Assembly (NCBI RefSeq): GCF_004770995.1
Contig: NZ_RQHW01000065.1
Coordinates: 107,833-171,832 of the forward strand
Direction: 5' to 3'
Length of the DNA: 64,000 nucleotides
Origin: Leptospira idonii
GTDB lineage: Bacteria > Spirochaetota > Leptospiria > Leptospirales > Leptospiraceae
Positions 57,251 to 64,000 of the stretch are shown one piece after another. A program made the position numbers and the translations under genes. The notes beneath the pieces were generated by a model. That model saw only the letters and a list, made by a program, of their open reading frames with translations, did no database searches and was not told the origin of the DNA. Position 1 is the first letter of the stretch. Every line of letters starts with the position of its first letter.

Positions 57251-60200
57251 TATGATTTTTGGATCAACTCTACAAGTTCGTCAAAGTCGGGAAGGAACAC
57301 CAAAACTCCCAAAAGATTGCTTCCTTGGTGATTGAACTCGGTATGCATGGAAAGGAACTTAGTTCTTTCCGGTTTTACGATATCGATTACATCCAAAAAG
57401 CTTCCTGTGATCATTTCAGGAACGGAAGGTAAAATTTCCTTTTTCATTTTGTTGGAAAGAGAATTCATCACACTGGAACAAACGATATTGGAGATTTCGG
57501 AAAGTACGGATACCATATCGTCGGAAAGAACATTTCCGTTAGGGCCGAATTTAGCCTCTTCGGAACCTAACAGTTCTCTTGCGATTTCCGTTCCGTTTTC
57601 CTGGGAGAACATCATCAAAAGATTTCCGTTCAAATCGCCTGTCATTCGGATCTTCACTCCGAAGAAGTCGTCATGAGAAAAACGAAATTCGCGGGCAAGT
57701 CCTTCCCTATCGGTTAGGATGATTTCAGGAATGAATAACTCCACCTCCTTTCCAACTAACTGGGAAAGTACGACACCTGCGTTCATCATTCCTGTGTTGA
57801 CTATATTTTCCAGTTTTTTGATGTCTTTTGCAGACATGAGTTCGGAAATGTCTCTGGATTGGGTGCTTGCCACCTGGTTGATTCTTTCTTCTTTCTGCTC
57901 AACAAAACCTTTGATGATTTGTGCGGCTTGTTCCCTTTCCGTCAGATTTACAGCATCTAACTTAGCTTTATCGGCAAGTCGATGCACTTCATCTTCTTTC
58001 GGATTGAAAGTGAATTCGTCTTTGGTTTTTTCAGGCACTTCCGCTGCGGCAGCATGAGTATGCCCGTTCCCGGAACCCACTCCCACAAGCTCAGCGGAAA
58101 GAACCACATTCGTAGTTGGCTCTTCTGCGAATACTTCCTCTTTAGGAACGATTACGTGCCTTTCCGTCTTCAATCTGTCCTTTTTGAGACGGGTTTTTTC
58201 CTTCGAACGAAGTTCGGAAAGTTTCGCATTATAAAAGTTAGTAGATAACTGGGATTTAAAAATAAGATCGGAATCGTTCATTTCCAAAGAACGGATGGAA
58301 GATGTGCGTTTCATCATATCTCCCGTCAAACGACTCTCGGACCAATCGATTTTATCTGCCGCAATTTCCACAAGGCCGGGAATATCCAAAACCAAAATGA
58401 TGGTTCCGTCTCCCATGATGGTGGCTCCAGTCAGACCTTGCACGTCCTTGAAGTTTTTACCCAAGGATTTAATCACTGTTTCGTGTTTACCGATGAGATC
58501 GTCCACGATGAATCCCAATTTTCTCGTTTTGTAATTTACGATGACTACCGGGACTTCCAGAATTTCCTGTTTGTCGGCCAACCCTAAAATACGATTCAAT
58601 CGGTAGATAGGAAGAACCTCCCCTCTCAGGTTGATGATCTCGTGTCCTTCCAAAGTGGTGATTTGATCGACATTGACTTTGATCGTTTCAGAAACTTCGG
58701 AAAGAGGGAAAGCATACACTTCCTCTTCCATAGTCACAAGGATGGAAGGAATGATGGCAAGAGCCTGAGGGAAGGATAAAGTGAAAGAAGAACCTTTTCC
58801 TTCCTCGGAGTGAATCAAAATTTTACCTTTGAACTCTTCTATGAGTTTATTGACTACGTTCATTCCCACTCCGCGACCGGAGATATCGGACACTTTGTCC
58901 GCAGTAGAGAAGCCGGGAGCGAATATAAATTGAAAGATGTCGGATTCGGAAAGATTAACCGATTCGGATTCGGAAACCAAACCGCGTTCGACCGCTTTTT
59001 TGAGGATTTTATCTTTATTGAGACCTTTTCCATCGTCTCGAATCTCAACTAGAATATTCGAACCGCCCTGGTAAGCATTGAGTTCCACGATTCCTTCTTC
59101 CGATTTGCCTGCGGCTTTTCTTTCGGAAGGAGACTCGATTCCATGATCCACAGAATTACGGATCAAATGGATCAAAGGTTCTCCGATAGCATCTATGACT
59201 TTTTTATCTAACTCTGTGTTTTCTCCCCGCAAAACAAGGTTTACCTGCTTTCCGGTTTCCAAAGAGAGATCTCTCACTAATCGAGTGAAACGATTGAATA
59301 CGGAACCGATAGGAACCATTCGAATGTTCATGATCCCTGTTTGAAGATCTTTAGAGATGCGGTTGATTTGATCGATTTTACCTTTCAGTTCGTTGAAAAG
59401 AGAATCTTCTCCGAATTGAGCCACTAAATCGTCGTAGATTTTTTGGAAGCCGGAGTTGGTGATCACAAGCTCACCCACATTGTTCATCAGTTGATCGAGT
59501 TTATCGGAAGATACCTTGATCGTCCGCATAACAACCTTAGAGTCTGTTACAGCCTTTTCAAAATTCTGATTGGAAGAAGCCGGAGGTTGAGAAGAACCGT
59601 TTTGTTTGGGAGAAGAAACTTCCAAATCTTTCTTTTTTTCCTCAGCTTCAGGAGGAGATAATGCTTCCATTTCGGAAACCGGAGGAGAGATAGGCTCCAC
59701 TACAAGTGAATCAACCATATCGATATTACATTGTGCGAAAAGTTCGTCTTTAGTTTGTTTTGTGATAGTTAAAAAATTAAGAGTGAGTCCACCCTCTCCC
59801 CGATCCAATGCGTCTTCCGTAGGATCGGATTTGATTACTGTTCCGGACTGCTTCACTGCTTGCAAAATCAAAAGAAGACGCAGGTTTTGCATAGGAGTGT
59901 CGTTCTTCAATTTTAGATCGACTTGATAGATTTTCGCTTCCGGCGACTCCGCAAGAATTCCTTTGATGTCACCCCAGTCTTCTTCCGTAATTTGGATCTG
60001 TCGCGAAGAAACATTCGATGGAACAGAAGCAGTTTCTTTTCTTGGAAGAGGAACCGCATTCGGTGCGGACACCAAACCGGGATCGGATTCGTAATCCTGC
60101 AGTTTTTGAATCATATCCGTAAAAGGAGTTTCCACTTTGATTCCGTTCGCAACGTTTTCGATCACATGTTTGATCAAATCGAAACATTCGAAAAGAAGAT

Positions 60201-60504
60201 TCACCAAAGTGACGTTAATCTCCAAACTTCCTTCTCTGATTTTTTGAAGGAGGTTTTCCATCTTATGCGAAAGATCGGACAGATTGTACAATCCCACGAA
60301 AGCGGAACTGCTTTTCAAAGAATGGGCGGCCCGAAAAATATCGTTTATGATTTCAGGATTGCTGTGGTCTTTTTCCAGCCTGAGCAAGTTGGCATTCAAT
60401 TCTTCAATTTGATCTTCGGATTCCTCCAAGAAGACTTCCGTGTATTCACCTAATATTCCAGCCAATTGACTACCCTGTCTTTCGTTATTTACCGATCGCA
60501 ACAA
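57250..60504 (-). CDS. cheA: CheA histidine kinase with C-terminal CheC-like domain
   Basis: 1084 residues, against about 650-700 for ordinary CheA. Domains: P1 (about 15-135; phospho-His61 in AAHSLKSS), P2-like (about 165-270), P3 dimerisation (about 325-400), P4 ATPase (about 405-580; HLIRNSVDHG, RDDGKGL, GRGVGMNVV), P5 CheW-like (about 585-720). A charged linker (about 725-885) leads to a CheC/CheX-like module (about 888-1084). There the second motif SEISNIVCSSVMNSL keeps Glu1003/Asn1006, while the first (N900-x-x-N903) lacks the glutamate. A kinase physically joined to a phosphatase-like domain for CheY-P. Overlaps cheW by 20 bases. Confidence 0.95.
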   Translation of the reverse strand: MLRSVNNERQGSQLAGILGEYTEVFLEESEDQIEELNANLLRLEKDHSNPEIINDIFRAAHSLKSSSAFVGLYNLSDLSHKMENLLQKIREGSLEINVTLVNLLFECFDLIKHVIENVANGIKVETPFTDMIQKLQDYESDPGLVSAPNAVPLPRKETASVPSNVSSRQIQITEEDWGDIKGILAESPEAKIYQVDLKLKNDTPMQNLRLLLILQAVKQSGTVIKSDPTEDALDRGEGGLTLNFLTITKQTKDELFAQCNIDMVDSLVVEPISPPVSEMEALSPPEAEEKKKDLEVSSPKQNGSSQPPASSNQNFEKAVTDSKVVMRTIKVSSDKLDQLMNNVGELVITNSGFQKIYDDLVAQFGEDSLFNELKGKIDQINRISKDLQTGIMNIRMVPIGSVFNRFTRLVRDLSLETGKQVNLVLRGENTELDKKVIDAIGEPLIHLIRNSVDHGIESPSERKAAGKSEEGIVELNAYQGGSNILVEIRDDGKGLNKDKILKKAVERGLVSESESVNLSESDIFQFIFAPGFSTADKVSDISGRGVGMNVVNKLIEEFKGKILIHSEEGKGSSFTLSFPQALAIIPSILVTMEEEVYAFPLSEVSETIKVNVDQITTLEGHEIINLRGEVLPIYRLNRILGLADKQEILEVPVVIVNYKTRKLGFIVDDLIGKHETVIKSLGKNFKDVQGLTGATIMGDGTIILVLDIPGLVEIAADKIDWSESRLTGDMMKRTSSIRSLEMNDSDLIFKSQLSTNFYNAKLSELRSKEKTRLKKDRLKTERHVIVPKEEVFAEEPTTNVVLSAELVGVGSGNGHTHAAAAEVPEKTKDEFTFNPKEDEVHRLADKAKLDAVNLTEREQAAQIIKGFVEQKEERINQVASTQSRDISELMSAKDIKKLENIVNTGMMNAGVVLSQLVGKEVELFIPEIILTDREGLAREFRFSHDDFFGVKIRMTGDLNGNLLMMFSQENGTEIARELLGSEEAKFGPNGNVLSDDMVSVLSEISNIVCSSVMNSLSNKMKKEILPSVPEMITGSFLDVIDIVKPERTKFLSMHTEFNHQGSNLLGVLVFLPDFDELVELIQKS

Positions 60505-60988
60505 AATCGACGATTTGATCTAAATCCAAATTCAAAATAAGATGATCCTCATATCTGGAAACGGACTCTACCATCTTACTGTAGTTTAAGGATAAATCGT
60601 CTGTGGTATAACTAATAAATTCTTTTTGGATCTTTACCACTTGTTTCACTTCATCCACAAGCACTCCGATCCTTTTTTCTTCCAACATAACGACAACGAT
60701 ACGGGAGATAGGAAAAATTTCCGAATCGGACTGATGAAACCTTTTTTTCAAATCTACGATAGGAATGATTTCTCCTCGCAGATTGATAACGCCTAATATA
60801 TACTCTTCGACATTCGGGATACGTGTGATTAACACAGGTTTGAGGATTTCATGAACCAGAAGAAGGCGGATCCCGAAAAACTCCTTTTCTATGGTAAAAG
60901 TGAGGAATTGTTCGATATCCCCTAAGTCGGATTCTGCCTCATTTTTGGTTCTTTCGGCGATCGAAGTAAGTAGGGTTTCTTGGTCCAT
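60485..60988 (-). CDS. cheW: chemotaxis coupling protein CheW
   Basis: 167 residues: a short extra N-terminal tail (about 25 residues) and one CheW domain (FLTFTIEKEFFGIRLLLVHEIL, ILGVINLRGEIIPIVDLKKRF, RIVVVMLEEKRIGVLVDEVKQV). Bridges receptors and CheA. AGGAAAG precedes the ATG. First gene of the cheW-cheA-cheB-cheY run, with its 3' end inside cheA. Confidence 0.96.
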   Translation of the reverse strand: MDQETLLTSIAERTKNEAESDLGDIEQFLTFTIEKEFFGIRLLLVHEILKPVLITRIPNVEEYILGVINLRGEIIPIVDLKKRFHQSDSEIFPISRIVVVMLEEKRIGVLVDEVKQVVKIQKEFISYTTDDLSLNYSKMVESVSRYEDHLILNLDLDQIVDFVAIGK

Positions 60989-61025
60989 AGTCTTTCCTAT
61001 AGTTCTAAGCAGTGAATCTGTCGGT

Positions 61026-61610
61026 TCAATCTAAAAACGAAATTATGCGGGATTCCGTAATTATTTTTCCTATTTTGCAATCGTGTGCTTCCGGTGCGAA
61101 AGGAACGGGAAAAAATTTAGAAAAGCAGAATCCGATTGTTTTCGTTCTTAAATGATCTGACGAAAGAAGTCTGTCGTAAAACCCTCCCCCTCTGCCTAAT
61201 CGAGTGCCATCGGAAGAAAAACCTAAAGCGGGAACCAAAATCAAATCGGCTTCTTCCACAGTGATTTTTTCCTCACCTTTCGGCTCCCAAATTCCCCATT
61301 TGTTTTTTTCCCATTCCCAAGGACGAACGAAGTCCAAACGTTTTTCGGGCATCATCTTAGGGAAATACCATTTTGCCGAATGGCGCAGCTCCCAAAAACC
61401 GGCCGGCCTTGGCAAAGGGCAAGATTCCACCAAAGGAAGTAGATCCACTTCCCAAGCAAGATCGGCAACATAGGAAATAATTTTTTCCTTACCGGAAAGA
61501 AGAGGGAAAAACCTGGTTAGAATTTGAGATTCGAATTCTTCCCTTCTTTCGAGAACGGGAAGATGCTGCTTCAATCTAGAGCGAGCTTCTTCTTTGGAAA
61601 GTAGATTCAA
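61026..61610 (-). CDS. fau: 5-formyltetrahydrofolate cyclo-ligase
   Basis: 194 residues. The ATP/substrate signature LVPALGFSSDGTRLGRGGGFYDRLL is diagnostic; RPWEWEKNKWGIWEPKG is the typical preceding segment. It converts 5-formyl-THF to methenyl-THF. Its start overlaps zapA by four bases. The zapA-fau order is widespread, often with 6S RNA between; here there is no room for one. Confidence 0.93.
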   Translation of the reverse strand: MNLLSKEEARSRLKQHLPVLERREEFESQILTRFFPLLSGKEKIISYVADLAWEVDLLPLVESCPLPRPAGFWELRHSAKWYFPKMMPEKRLDFVRPWEWEKNKWGIWEPKGEEKITVEEADLILVPALGFSSDGTRLGRGGGFYDRLLSSDHLRTKTIGFCFSKFFPVPFAPEAHDCKIGKIITESRIISFLD

Positions 61611-61924
61611 TAAATATCACCGATGATTCCCTCTTCCAATAGGGAGATGATTTTTTTGGTTCTATCTTCTATTTCCTTTGTTTCTTCCGAAGCGAGTCCT
61701 TTCTCACGAAGCTGAAACAATTCATCGGCTAAATTAAGAGCACATAACACTGCTACTTTGGTTTTGGAAGCATTAGGAAGTGAGGAAGAAATTTCTTTCA
61801 GTCTTTCTTCCACATAATCGGCCACTTGAGAGATATACTTAGGCGAAGCCTCGCCTACGATAGTATATGACTCACCGAATATTTGTTTTGTGATTTTTTG
61901 GGGTGAAGAGGCAGAGTCTGCCAT
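61607..61924 (-). CDS. zapA: cell division protein ZapA
   Basis: 105 residues. IFGESYTIVGEASPKYISQVADYVEERLKEI is the ZapA globular domain, followed by KVAVLCALNLADELFQLRE and a C-terminal coiled coil. Cross-links FtsZ protofilaments at the Z ring. It lies five bases downstream of a ZapB-like coiled-coil gene and overlaps fau. Confidence 0.92.
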   Translation of the reverse strand: MADSASSPQKITKQIFGESYTIVGEASPKYISQVADYVEERLKEISSSLPNASKTKVAVLCALNLADELFQLREKGLASEETKEIEDRTKKIISLLEEGIIGDIY

Positions 61925-61929
61925 TTTGA

Positions 61930-62598
61930 TTACTTAGGATCGTCTTCGATGATCAAAAAATCATCGTCATCGTCAGCATCAAAAACACTGATTGTATCGT
62001 CATCATCGTCAATGATGATGTCATCTTCATCGTCCAAATCGACCGTAGGAACATCGCTCTCTTCTGCCGCCAACACCACTTCTTCTTTTTGCAAAGAAAC
62101 TTGTGCAGGAGGTTTTTCCAGAGATTCCTCAGGAGAGAAGTCTGTGTCTTCTTCATCTAAAAGTATAATTTCATCGTCTTCTTCAATGATGGAAGCAGGG
62201 GCGGATGCCGCTGCAGCCACAGCAATCGGTGCTTCTTCTGCGGCGGGCGCAGTAGGAACAGGTGGTGGTGTAGGAGGAGTGCTGCTAGCTTGAGAAGAAG
62301 ATCCGGAAGATGGAGAAATTCCATCAAAACGATTGAGCAATTGATGAACTTTCGATTCGAGTTTTTCTTCTCTGGCTCTTAGTTCGCTCAGCTGTTGGTT
62401 TGCATCTTGAAGTTGGGATTTCAGAGAAGTGAGTTCTCTCTCTTTCTCCTCCATTGCAAGTTTCATCTGGTCATTTTCCGCTCGGAGAGATTCGTTCTCT
62501 GTTTCCAAACGGCTGTTTTCCGTCCTTAAGTCCTGGATGAGCTCCAGAGCTTTGACTACTTTGCTTTCCAGCTCTTCAATGGTTTCCAATTTCAACAT
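61930..62598 (-). CDS. ZapB-like coiled-coil protein with acidic C-terminal tail
   Basis: 222 residues in three parts: a leucine-heptad coiled coil (about 1-92; LETIEELESKVVKALELIQDL and onward) that looks like ZapB, a Ser/Pro/Ala linker (about 95-140), and a strongly acidic tail (about 140-222) with Asp/Glu runs such as DDEDDIIIDDDDD. Position directly before zapA supports a division role with ZapA, as ZapB in other bacteria binds ZapA. The acidic tail is not part of ordinary ZapB (about 80 residues). The name is inference from coil and context. Confidence 0.72.
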   Translation of the reverse strand: MLKLETIEELESKVVKALELIQDLRTENSRLETENESLRAENDQMKLAMEEKERELTSLKSQLQDANQQLSELRAREEKLESKVHQLLNRFDGISPSSGSSSQASSTPPTPPPVPTAPAAEEAPIAVAAAASAPASIIEEDDEIILLDEEDTDFSPEESLEKPPAQVSLQKEEVVLAAEESDVPTVDLDDEDDIIIDDDDDTISVFDADDDDDFLIIEDDPK

Positions 62599-62611
62599 GA
62601 TGATATCCGAT

Positions 62612-62640
62612 GGAATAGAATAGGAGACCTATTCTATTCC
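62612..62640 (-). promoter_or_regulatory. 13-bp perfect hairpin ahead of the ZapB-like gene
   Basis: GGAATAGAATAGG (62612-62624) and CCTATTCTATTCC (62628-62640) pair perfectly around a three-base loop, 13 bases upstream of the start at 62598 and 14 bases after the rplT stop. No T-run follows on either strand, so it is not a classic terminator; it could be a processing, attenuation or translation-control element, or an operator. Confidence 0.65.
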
Positions 62641-62654
62641 AATCAAGCACTAAA

Positions 62655-63008
62655 TTATTTTGCGACTTTTGTTTTTTCCACGAGAGCGTTAAAAACTTCT
62701 TTGTGGTTGTATGCAAGATCCGCAAGAGTCTTACGATCCAAATTGATCCCCAAAGTTTTCAAAGAGTGAATGAATTTGGAATAGGAAATTCCATTTTCAC
62801 GAACCGCTGCATTGATACGAGTGATCCAAAGTTTTCTGAATTCGGATTTTTTCTTTCTTCTGTCACGGTAAGCCCATTGGCCAGCTTTCATCACCGCAGA
62901 TTTTGCAGTCCTGAAAAGTTTGGATCTTCCGCCACGGAATCCTTTCGCTTTTTCTAAAAGTTTTTTACGACGATTTTTGTGAATAGTACCATTTACTGCG
63001 CGTGGCAT
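62655..63008 (-). CDS. rplT: 50S ribosomal protein L20
   Basis: 117 residues, standard length. The basic N-terminal extension (MPRAVNGTIHKNRRKKLLEKAKGFRGGRSKL in its length and order) and WITRINAAVRENGISYSKFI are diagnostic. An early 23S rRNA assembly protein that in other bacteria represses the infC-rpmI-rplT messenger. Last gene of that operon, three bases after rpmI. Confidence 0.98.
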   Translation of the reverse strand: MPRAVNGTIHKNRRKKLLEKAKGFRGGRSKLFRTAKSAVMKAGQWAYRDRRKKKSEFRKLWITRINAAVRENGISYSKFIHSLKTLGINLDRKTLADLAYNHKEVFNALVEKTKVAK

Positions 63009-63011
63009 CGT

Positions 63012-63212
63012 TTAACCTCCGTAAGGTAGAAGTTTTTCTACTCTGTTGTAATCGGAGTCGTTGATAACGACCATTCCACGGCTTTGCAGTTTCATTTTAG
63101 GAGATTTTTTCTCCAAAATGTGTCTTTTGAAAGCATGACCACGTTTGATTTTACCGTTTTTGGTAAACTTGAAACGTTTCGCTGCTGCACGATTTGTTTT
63201 TAGTTTATACAT
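63012..63212 (-). CDS. rpmI: 50S ribosomal protein L35
   Basis: 66 residues: [20 protein letters not shown] and [17 protein letters not shown] are the conserved basic blocks. Middle gene of infC-rpmI-rplT, with short gaps of 15 and 3 bases. Confidence 0.97.
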   Translation of the reverse strand: MYKLKTNRAAAKRFKFTKNGKIKRGHAFKRHILEKKSPKMKLQSRGMVVINDSDYNRVEKLLPYGG

Positions 63213-63227
63213 AGTTGTTTTTTCCTT

Positions 63228-63785
63228 TCAGCTCTTGCTGCCTATTGGGTTCATCACGACCACTATTGTTTTTCCGTCGTGTACCGGCATTTTTTCGGGA
63301 GAGGCATGCTCTTTTAGGTCCTCGACAAACCGGTTAACAATATTCATTCCGATCTCAGAGTGAACCATCTCTCTTCCTCGGAATCGAAGTGTCACTTTCA
63401 CCTTATCGCCCTTAGCTAAGAACTCCAAGGCATGACGCTTCTTTATCTCAAAGTCATGGTTATCGATCCGCGGACGGATTTTGATTTCTTTTACCGTGAC
63501 AATGTGCTGTTTCTTTTTCGCTTCTTTCGTTTTCTTCAGTAGTTCGAATTTGTATTTTCCAAAATCGATCAACTTGCAGACGTGAACATCTTGATCTCCA
63601 GAGACTTCCACCAAATCCAGGTTAGCTTCTTTCGCTCTACGTAGAGCTTCCTCCAAAGTAACAATGTCAGATCCCTCGTCGGAAACGAGTCGGATTTTAT
63701 CAACATTGGTGATTTGTTCGTTAATTCTAATGTGGGCGAATTTGTCCTGGTTTGGGTTCCCTCTCGGGTTGGGCCTTTTCTGCAT
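63228..63785 (-). CDS. infC: translation initiation factor IF-3
   Basis: 185 residues. N-terminal domain with [20 protein letters not shown], basic linker ([12 protein letters not shown]), C-terminal domain with [25 protein letters not shown] and [13 protein letters not shown]. It prevents premature subunit joining and proofreads the start codon. The start is an ordinary ATG with CGGAG five bases upstream, not the rare ATT/ATC used for autoregulation in enterobacteria. Confidence 0.97.
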   Translation of the reverse strand: MQKRPNPRGNPNQDKFAHIRINEQITNVDKIRLVSDEGSDIVTLEEALRRAKEANLDLVEVSGDQDVHVCKLIDFGKYKFELLKKTKEAKKKQHIVTVKEIKIRPRIDNHDFEIKKRHALEFLAKGDKVKVTLRFRGREMVHSEIGMNIVNRFVEDLKEHASPEKMPVHDGKTIVVVMNPIGSKS

Positions 63786-63874
63786 TCAGTCTCCGAAATT
63801 ACTTTAAATTCCCAATTTCAAGCGGGAAACCCCAGGATCAAGTAAATTTCTTGGGGGAAAAGCGAGGGTACAAT

Positions 63875-63899
63875 TCCCCGCCCTGATCGTGGGTGGGGA
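63875..63899. repeat. GC-rich hairpin, copy 2 of a dispersed element
   Basis: TTCCCCGCCCTGATCGTGGGTGGGG repeats the core of the element at 29659-29682 apart from the loop. CCCCGCCC pairs with GGGTGGGG with one wobble. It lies about 90 bases upstream of infC. The remaining edge 63786-64000 shows no gene, only a six-base stem GGACTT/AAGTCC at 63976-63990. Confidence 0.55.
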
Positions 63900-64000
63900 T
63901 ATCCTGGAGTTCCTACAATAATTCGGACAGAAAAATCAAGCAATCCTTTGATCATATATCTTACGAAATTCCATAGGACTTGTAAAGTCCAAAGTAGAAT

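Noticed and set aside
61607..61610. 6S RNA between zapA and fau
   Set aside because: This is the usual place for ssrS in many bacteria, but here the two genes overlap by four bases, so there is no room for it.
61949..62293. Serine-rich plus-strand open frame
   Set aside because: It is the antisense of the Asp/Glu-rich tail of the ZapB-like gene, with no ribosome binding site or independent signal.
62599..62640. Rho-independent terminator of the infC operon
   Set aside because: The hairpin is perfect but has no T-run on the minus strand, so it is reported as an unexplained regulatory hairpin instead.
63783..63785. Non-canonical infC start codon as an autoregulation signal
   Set aside because: The start is ATG with a good ribosome binding site, so IF-3 start-codon discrimination control of the enterobacterial kind is not indicated.

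Overview
The window reads as a chromosomal segment of a spirochaete, most likely a Leptospira. Seen in the sequence: moderate-to-low GC, very dense gene packing with many ATGA/TAATG overlaps, many lipoproteins and TPR proteins, a P83/100-type spirochaete antigen, and an HslVU/Xer cluster. The apparent GC (roughly 40%, judged by eye) would suit a saprophytic leptospire better than a 35% GC pathogen; that is inference. No rRNA, insertion sequence, prophage or CRISPR array is visible, and there is one tRNA gene.

Layout. 1-3979: a 5'-truncated HerA-like ATPase, then a coupled trio of membrane protein, membrane-anchored TPR protein and TPR-AAA+ ATPase. 3980-6231: groES-groEL behind a promoter flanked by two CIRCE-like operators and closed by a hairpin terminator. 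6232-9440: an AT-rich accessory patch with an AraC-type regulator, a secreted VOC protein, a decayed stretch and an orphan lipoprotein. 9441-14767 (minus): lipoyl domain, metallophosphoesterase, Mrp, UVR-motif protein, release-factor-like protein and RsbU-type phosphatase, nearly continuous. 14854-17555: GHKL-like protein and fused PabB-PabC. 17552-21138 (minus): xer, RsbW-like kinase, DUF167, hslV, hslU. 21235-29648: lipoprotein, trxB, secreted metallopeptidase-like protein, ilvB-ilvN, TPR protein and Omp85-like barrel. 29941-35584: P83/100 protein, serC, rpiB and secreted proteins. 35549-41823: mostly minus-strand TPR operons, one ending in a ribbon-helix-helix/degenerate PIN pair, plus a phosphoglycerate-mutase-like metalloenzyme on the plus strand. 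41915-46109: methyltransferase, DUF4846, Gdx exporter, compact UvrD-like helicase, tRNA-Val, and an AhpD-like/Rrf2 pair with a palindromic operator. 46192-50566: membrane protein, two SGNH proteins and an MBOAT acyltransferase. 50631-63785 (minus): LemA; then cheW-cheA-cheB-cheY-scpA-scpB-pheA-tyrA-NamZ as one tight block; then zapB-like-zapA-fau and infC-rpmI-rplT.

How the genes fit together. Housekeeping modules are clear: protein folding and degradation (GroESL, HslVU), translation (IF3, L35, L20), aromatic, serine and branched-chain amino acid and folate precursors (PheA, TyrA, PabBC, SerC, IlvBN, formyl-THF cycloligase), chromosome condensation and division (ScpAB, ZapA), and chemotaxis. 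Pieces of a partner-switching phosphatase/kinase network (RsbU-like, RsbW-like, GHKL-like) are scattered within 11 kb. The least ordinary items are a CheA carrying a C-terminal CheC-like domain, an RHH/PIN-like pair whose PIN partner has lost most catalytic acids, the TPR-AAA+ trio, and a pabB-pabC gene with no standard start codon where one is expected.
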